A stretch of 64,000 nucleotides of DNA from Ceratotherium simum simum (lineage: Eukaryota > Chordata > Mammalia > Perissodactyla > Rhinocerotidae). The notes below the pieces were generated by a model, which was not told the origin of the DNA, searched no databases, and saw only the letters and a list, made by a program, of their open reading frames with translations. The stretch is taken from positions 4,057,662 to 4,121,661 of the forward strand of contig NW_004454207.1 of NCBI RefSeq assembly GCF_000283155.1, read 5' to 3'. The position numbers were made by a program, and so were the translations under genes. This document shows positions 58,256 to 64,000 of the stretch, piece after piece (position 1 is the stretch's first letter; every line of letters begins with the position of its first letter).

Positions 58256-60990
58256 CATCAACATCCCTCTTTAAACAGGTGTTTCCCTCACATTATGGGT
58301 GGTCATCATCCTATCAACACCAGTGGTGGTATGGTAGAAGGCACCAAGTTACCTTCCACCCTCACTCAGGACACTTAGGATATGTCTATCCATCCTGGCA
58401 AGGTTATATCTCAAAGCCGCAAATGTTTGCATGGTCTGCAGTGCTGAATCCATGAAGAGAAAAAACATCTTTAAAAACACCATTTTAATAGCTAAAATTT
58501 ACTTCTAAAGAAGACTTATTTCATCTGATTGCTCTACTAACACAGCTTTTTGACCCCAAAACAAGTGCCCCTAAATTCATCACAGATGTTTATAGCAGTA
58601 ATAAGAATTCTCACAAAATAAGTTTTCATTTACCAACAAAAGTAATTATAATTCCAGTCTCAGCAAAGAGGTCTACCTCCTTCTGTTTTACTAATAAGTC
58701 TAGGTTTGTTTTTTTGCCCCCAATTATTTATTTCTTTTGTATTTATTCATTCATTTGTTTATTTGATAGCATTCACTGTCTAAGACACTGGTTTCAAATC
58801 TGTGCATTGTGGATACTCAGGAACTCTAAGTGTTATGCAAAAGGATCCCTTAATCCCTCTGCTCGCCAAGTATTGGCTGCACAATGAATAAAAATAGGTT
58901 TTCCTGTAAACGGACTGCTACTTTCAAATGTCTGCAGGTGTTGTGATTAATCAAATAGAAGATCATTTAAAATTATTTTTGAAACTACAATCATTTTTTT
59001 TGTCCTGGTACAAATATTTTCTCAATCAACTAATACAAGAAATGTAGGTAAAATTATATAGCGATTTGGAGATTTTTCTGATGATATAAAGGAGTCTTCA
59101 AACTCATAAGCCTTAGGCAACTCTAGTCTAAGTCATGCAGAGTTGGGTCCTCTCACACTGTGAATTAATGTCTGCAAATGGACTTTCCAAATCCGTGAGC
59201 AATAGGAGCCACTGCTGATCAGGAACTATGTTAGAATGTTGCTGGAGCAGAACCTGGGACAGATACCTGGGATGTTAACAAAGGAAAATGAACAAAGCCC
59301 TCTCACTACCAAAGAGAAAACCCTTTTGCTTATCTAAAGTGATTGTTTCCTTCCTCTTTCCGAAAAATCCTACAACACCACACTTTCTTTCCAAACATAG
59401 GGATATAACAGCACCTAGAAGGAGCATGGTGAGAAGTCAAGGGATCCCAGGCATCTAGCCATCCAGTCTCTCACCCAAGCATTCCCTTGTCCTGCTTTTG
59501 ACTTCCCTAGGTATTCCTGGATGGAGGCAGTGCCCAGGTAATCCATCAGTCAGCATCCTCACCTTTCAAACAATCCTCTGCCCCATCTCAGGCTACTCAG
59601 CTGCCTGGGATTCAAGCGGTAGGAAGATGGGTAGTCAGCTACAATTCCTTCAGGGTCTGCATGTGCAATGTGCCAAATATCTCTGCAGTTCTGATTAAAT
59701 ACCCAACATCATCTGTTCTTCTTCAATAAGCTGCAATTGAAGTCTAGGGGGGCAGAGCGGGGGACTAAAACTGGTGATGCACCTGGGCTCCAGTCCCCAG
59801 ATCAAGAGAGAAGATGCAATGACTAATTCCCTTCTAATGAATTTTTTCATACAGAAATTAATTGGAAAAACAGTTACAAGTATTGTATGATATACATCTT
59901 TTGCTTAAAGTTTGAACAGCAGGGACAGGTAATTCTCCAAAACACAAATTCCTTCTGTGTAATAATCTCCTTTAGCTCAGTTCCATGTCCACAGTTTGCA
60001 CCTTAGATTTCAGTTCATCAGCTTGCAAAATGCACACACGTTCTTGGTAATAACTAGGAGGGAGGAGGGTGAATCAGAGAATCTTCGTGGCTGGATGAAA
60101 CAAAGAAACAAGGAAAATCCTGTGGCCTTCATGCTAAATCAGTAGAACCAGCATCCTATGTAAGAAAACACACCTTGATAAGGGGTGGGGAGATTATAGA
60201 GAAGTGGAAGGAGAATGCAGGAGGAAAGAATAAAACTTCATCGCCTTCTATTGCCTACATGGGTTTTGGTGGACATTTTATAAGGCTAGCTTATCATACT
60301 TCCAAATTGGTATAATGATGGCCAGCTTCAGCACAAAGCACACACGCTGCACATAATAAGTACCCAACAAATAGTTATTAACAGCATCTGACCAATTGGA
60401 GACCAATTTAGAAAACTGCTTCTGTCTTTTTTGCCAGTTTGCCAGTTTACCTCTACTTGATTTTAGCTCTCAGAATTCTTCTAACTACGCTCAAGACTGA
60501 GATTATAGTTAGAATGACTATAAAACTTGCTCACTTAGTCCTGGTATTACGGTAAGAAAATAACATCTTTCCTGAGGGAAATATACCACAAATAGTTTTG
60601 CCTGTTTTTTCCTCGTTTTCTGAGTATTATTTTTTAAAACATCAATCATAAGGAAAATAAGAAGGTGTCTTCATTTAAAAATTACTTTATTGTGTGCATT
60701 TCCTCTAAAATAGTTCAAAAATATGGTTGTATTTTTACCTACACTTCATAACAGTATTTTACTACCAATGATTGGAAAAGGAGGGCCACACACTCTCCTG
60801 GAAGCTGACAGTCTTGTTCACCGCTATTATTGAAACCATTTTAGTTCTTCCTTTTTTAGGTTTAGGGAAGTCTGGTCCTAAAGAAGTAATAGATTAACAC
60901 TCAGTAGAAATTTGAAAATAGTGAGAGAGGCAGCTCATTTCCTCTTCCCAATTTTTAAATTCAGTTTTGTGATAAGTACAAATTACTAAT
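58256..60990. other. No gene seen; 2.7 kb of mainly unique sequence
   Basis: No repeat family clearly recognised. 58,275-58,350 could be a scrap of an old LTR. No open frame over 80 codons. Confidence 0.45.
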
Positions 60991-61170
60991 CAGTGGTTCT
61001 TAGACTTTGGACTGCGTAAGAATCCCTTGGAAAGCTTGTTAAGATGCAGATTCCTGTGCCCACCACCAGAAATCTGATTCAGAAAGGGTTGCCTGAGAAT
61101 CAAGATCTCTATCAAGCTCCCAGGCAATGCCGATGCTGCCAGTCTGCAGGCCACACTTTGAGTGGCACTA
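60991..61170. mobile_element. MER3/MER58-type hAT MITE
   Basis: Starts 'cagtggttcttagactttggactgcgtaagaatcccttgg' and ends 'caatgccgatgctgccagtctgcaggccacactttgagtggcac'. Near full length. Confidence 0.88.
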
Positions 61171-61899
61171 TTCTAGTGGCCTGGATGAGTTAATGGAGCC
61201 ATTCAAAACACCTGACATCCTCCTAGAGGATTACGTGTGGGTTCCAGTAATCCTGCCTAATAAGTGAGGATGGATGTCAATACTTGGGCATCTTAAGACT
61301 TAAGCTCTGGCTATACCTGAAATAGTATGTTTTGAGACCAGCTCCAGTTTGACAAATATGTTGTCACAGCTGATCAACATGACCCATGCCTACCAAATCT
61401 GCTGTTAAGGCAGCCTAACCGAGAAGAATGTGTACTTTAGGAGAAAGCCTGTTTCCCTACCTAGAGAACTACTGGGTCAAATCAAACTTGAGTTCATTCC
61501 AGTGGAACTGTGGAAAAGGGAGAAAGCACCCAAGCAGACCCAGTTACTTTCTATGATGGCAGTTTAAAATACCATAACCCAAGTGGAATGGCTAAACTTG
61601 TCTCCTTGGGAAGCAAAATGGGTTGCTGGTCATAAAACAGGTGCGGGGTATATTTTCAATTAACTCACAAGTTTTTTTGCCAACTTGGATTTCATAGGAG
61701 CTTGTCACACACACAGCAGGCTCTCAGCGAACTGGGAGACATGATTCCAAGGAGAAGAGGTGTCCTTGGGTGTCACTGAGATGCATTCATATCATCTGCA
61801 GTCCTCATGCTTTGAATGCTCCATTTATTTGCTCTGCTGTCTATGAGACCAACAGAAAGCGCATTCTCTGAGGAATATACTAAAATTCAATTCAAAAGG
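61171..61899. other. No gene seen; unassigned
   Basis: No repeat or gene recognised. Confidence 0.5.
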
Positions 61900-62775
61900 T
61901 ATTGAGGACTTCTGGATCTGGCTGAGATGGAGTAAGCACACTTCACCCTATCCTCCCACTAATTACAACTAAAAACTCTGGACAGAATACATAAAGTAAC
62001 TGTCTGAGGATGACAAATAAACACTTGAAAGTATTATGTTCAACATCATTAGTCATCAGGGAAATGTTAAGTTAAAACCGCAATAAGACATCACTACACA
62101 ACTATCAGAACGGCTTATAAAATAACCTGACGATACCAAGTGCTGGTGAGGAGGCAGAGCAACTGGAGCTCTCATACTTTACTGATGGGCATTCAAAATG
62201 GGACAGTCATTCTGGAAAACAATTTTGCAGTTTCTTATAAAGGTAAACAAAACAGGAAATAAACCAACATTCCTAAGTGATTATCCTAGAGAAATGAAAA
62301 CTCATATTCAAACAAAAACCTGTACATGAATGTTTAGAGAAGTCTTAAAGTCAAAAAAAGTCTTTTAACAGATGAATGAATGAACAAATTGTGATCAATA
62401 CAATTTAATGCTACTCAATAATAAAAAGGAATAAGCTAAGTATATATAAACAACAAAAATGAATCTCAAATTCATTGTGCTAAATGAAAGAAACCAGTCT
62501 AAAAAAGGCTATTACTGCATAATTCCATTTATTTGACATTCTGAAAAAAGCAAAACTATAGAGAGAGTGATCAGTGGTTTGTCAGGGAAAAGGGTGCGTA
62601 AGAGGTTTACCATAAGGGGGCAGCATGAGGAAATTTGGGGAGAGAGAAAACTGTTGTTTAACCCTGATGGTAGTGTGGTTACATGACTCCATGCATTTGT
62701 CAAAACTCACAGAACTTTATGTCAAAACAAAAGCGAAATTTACAGTATATAAATTTAAAAATAAATTAAATAAAA
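61900..62775 (+). mobile_element. Old L1 LINE: 5'-like piece joined to 3' region, sense
   Basis: 61,900-62,010 ('gaggacttctggatctggctgagatggagtaag', 'actaattacaactaaaaactctggac') resembles an L1M 5' leader. From 62,012 the sequence is L1 3' region ('acatcattagtcatcagggaaatg', 'gtgctggtgaggaggcagagcaactgg', 'tggttttgtcagg'-like words, A-rich end at 62,755-62,775). Most of the body is absent between them. Confidence 0.75.
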
Positions 62776-62784
62776 AACTATATC

Positions 62785-63335
62785 TGCTAAGGCTGAACAT
62801 ATGCATATTCTAGGATCCAGCCATTCCACTTTTTGGTTTATATCCAACAGAAATGCATGCATTTGTTCACTAAAAGACATGAATGAAAATGTTTGTAGTA
62901 ATACTATTCACAATAGTCCAACCCTAAAAACTAGCCAAATGTCCAACAATAGAATGGATAAATAAAGTGTGGTATGTTAATACGATGGAATATACACGGG
63001 AATTAATGAACTGCAGCTACACATAATAATTTGTTCTACTCTCACAAACATCATGTTGAATTTTAAGAAGCCAAATATAAAAGTCCACATACTAGATGAT
63101 TTCATTTATATGAAATTCAAAAGTAGGCAAAAACTAATCTAAGATGTTAGAAGTTGGGGTAGCATTTACCCTTGGCGGGCTAGTGACTGAAAGGGGAAAG
63201 AGAGGTACTATTGGATTCTGGTAATGTTCTGTCTTTGATCTGGGTGCTGTTGACGTGGGTATGTTCAGTTTGTGAAAATTTATTAAACTGTAGCCTTTTG
63301 ATTAGTACACTTTATGTATGTTATACTTCAACATA
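62785..63335 (+). mobile_element. Second L1 LINE 3' region, sense, head to tail
   Basis: 'ccagccattccactttttggtttatatccaacagaaatg', 'caaatgtccaacaatagaatggataaataaagtgtgg', 'gatgatttcatttatatgaaattcaaaagtaggc', 'ctttatgtatgttatacttcaac'. A separate L1 3' end directly behind the previous one. Confidence 0.85.
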
Positions 63336-63553
63336 ATGTGAATCTGCGTGGATTTTTCTAGGAAGAGTTTCCACAGCTTTCATCAGTTTTGCAAAGGGGT
63401 TCCTGCCTCCAAAAATAATTGTAACTATTGGATTGGAGAAGAAAGAGCAGATCTTGGGTGGCATTAGGACTGTGGGTTGACCAGAAAACTGTTTTTTCAG
63501 GATTTTTCTCAATTGAATGAGTCAAAGTGTTGTCCTATTTAAAGAAGTTGCTG
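63336..63553. other. No gene seen
   Basis: Unassigned; a 63-codon reverse frame here shows no domain. Confidence 0.45.
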
Positions 63554-63892
63554 GTCACGTGACATTCCCCACTCCTGGCTATATTTATAAGAAAGCTGTT
63601 CTGTGTATTCCTGGGTCTATAGGGTTTCCCAGGACTAGGGACTTTCACTGCTAAAGCTGGAAAAGTCCTGGGCAAACCAGAATGGAAGTGGAAGAGACCC
63701 CTATTCTGCTTTTCTTAAGAAAAGAGCAAATCTTCAACGTTCCATGTCATTGGAGTTTTTGGGGCTTTGGGAATCATCTGCCCCCATAGAAGCACCCAGA
63801 CGGGTTTTGAGGGAAAACAGAGTGGAATTTCCGGGAGTTCCTGTATTTGAAGAAAACTAATGCGGGTCAGGGCAGCATTTAGAAATTCCCTT
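63554..63892 (+). promoter_or_regulatory. Promoter-like cluster: E-box, TATA-like box, kappaB-like sites
   Basis: gtcacgtgac (63,554-63,563) is a perfect palindrome containing the CACGTG E-box bound by USF/MITF/TFEB-type factors. Nineteen bases on is tatttata (63,582-63,589). Downstream are near-matches to the NF-kappaB site: gggactttca (63,638-63,647), tggaatttcc (63,823-63,832) and agaaattccc (63,881-63,890, reverse). If the TATA box works, initiation would be near 63,612-63,620 on the plus strand. No open frame follows within the window. The motif words are seen; promoter activity is inference, and part of 63,615-63,690 could be an old repeat. Confidence 0.35.
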
Positions 63893-64000
63893 GTGTCCTG
63901 AGGGTGAGGGCCGCCATAGCACCTGGCCTTTAGTCAACCGCCTGTATGAGTCCTCCTTTCCTCTTCCACGCTAAGTGCAGGGACTTGGTTTCTTGTGTCA
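63893..64000. other. Window end; no gene seen
   Basis: GC-richer than average. The last bases 'aagtgcagggacttggtttcttgtgtca' resemble the L2 3' phrase, but the window cuts it. Confidence 0.4.

Noticed and set aside
1..64000. CRISPR arrays, bacterial operons, riboswitches, phage or plasmid features
   Set aside because: Nothing of the kind. The window is mammalian nuclear DNA dominated by LINE, SINE, LTR and DNA transposon remnants.

Overview
This is repeat-dense, AT-rich mammalian nuclear DNA, and I see no intact protein-coding gene in it. The short tRNA-derived repeats at 180-288, 16,799-17,035, 33,371-33,561 and 41,534-41,754 look like equine-type repetitive elements (ERE SINEs). Together with a recurring L1 3' end and an RTE/BovB-like LINE, they point to a perissodactyl (horse, tapir or rhinoceros). 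I cannot choose among these from the sequence alone. The window reads as a gene desert or the inside of a very large intron.

Layout. 0-5.9 kb: an L1 3' end plus half an ERE, then antisense L1, two antisense L2 copies, a MIR, an MLT1-like LTR and a sense L1. 5.9-19 kb: old, weakly recognisable sequence with MLT1-like LTRs, MER5A, L2, MIR, a hAT-type MITE and one full ERE. 19-23.6 kb: a repeat-poor stretch with a CRE-like segment. 23.6-32.9 kb: dense L1, L2 and MLT1, a MER20 and the main microsatellites. 33.4-37.2 kb: an ERE, an L1 stub and the largest recognisable protein remnant, a broken RTE-clade reverse transcriptase. 37-45.4 kb: mostly unique DNA holding a homeodomain-motif-rich segment with an ERE inserted beside it. 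45.4-58.3 kb: MITEs, L1, MIR and L2, including an L1 inserted in a MITE and a three-layer nest of transposons. 58.3-61 kb: mostly unique. 61-63.3 kb: a MITE and two L1 3' ends head to tail. The last 450 bases carry an E-box, a TATA-like box and several kappaB-like motifs.

No genes act together here. The biology on view is a transposon record: LINE enzymes (L1, RTE) that copy themselves and mobilise tRNA-derived SINEs, target-site duplications that show individual insertions, and DNA transposon MITEs that served as landing sites. I found no new coding system. The most useful leads are the nested and 5'-inverted L1 insertion at 57.2-58.3 kb, the RTE remnant, candidate conserved noncoding segments (41.2-41.5 kb, 22.8-23.1 kb), a promoter-like cluster at the right end, and three near-perfect hairpins outside recognised repeats. 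Repeat family names come from recognition of consensus sequences, not from a database search, and boundaries of old repeats are approximate.
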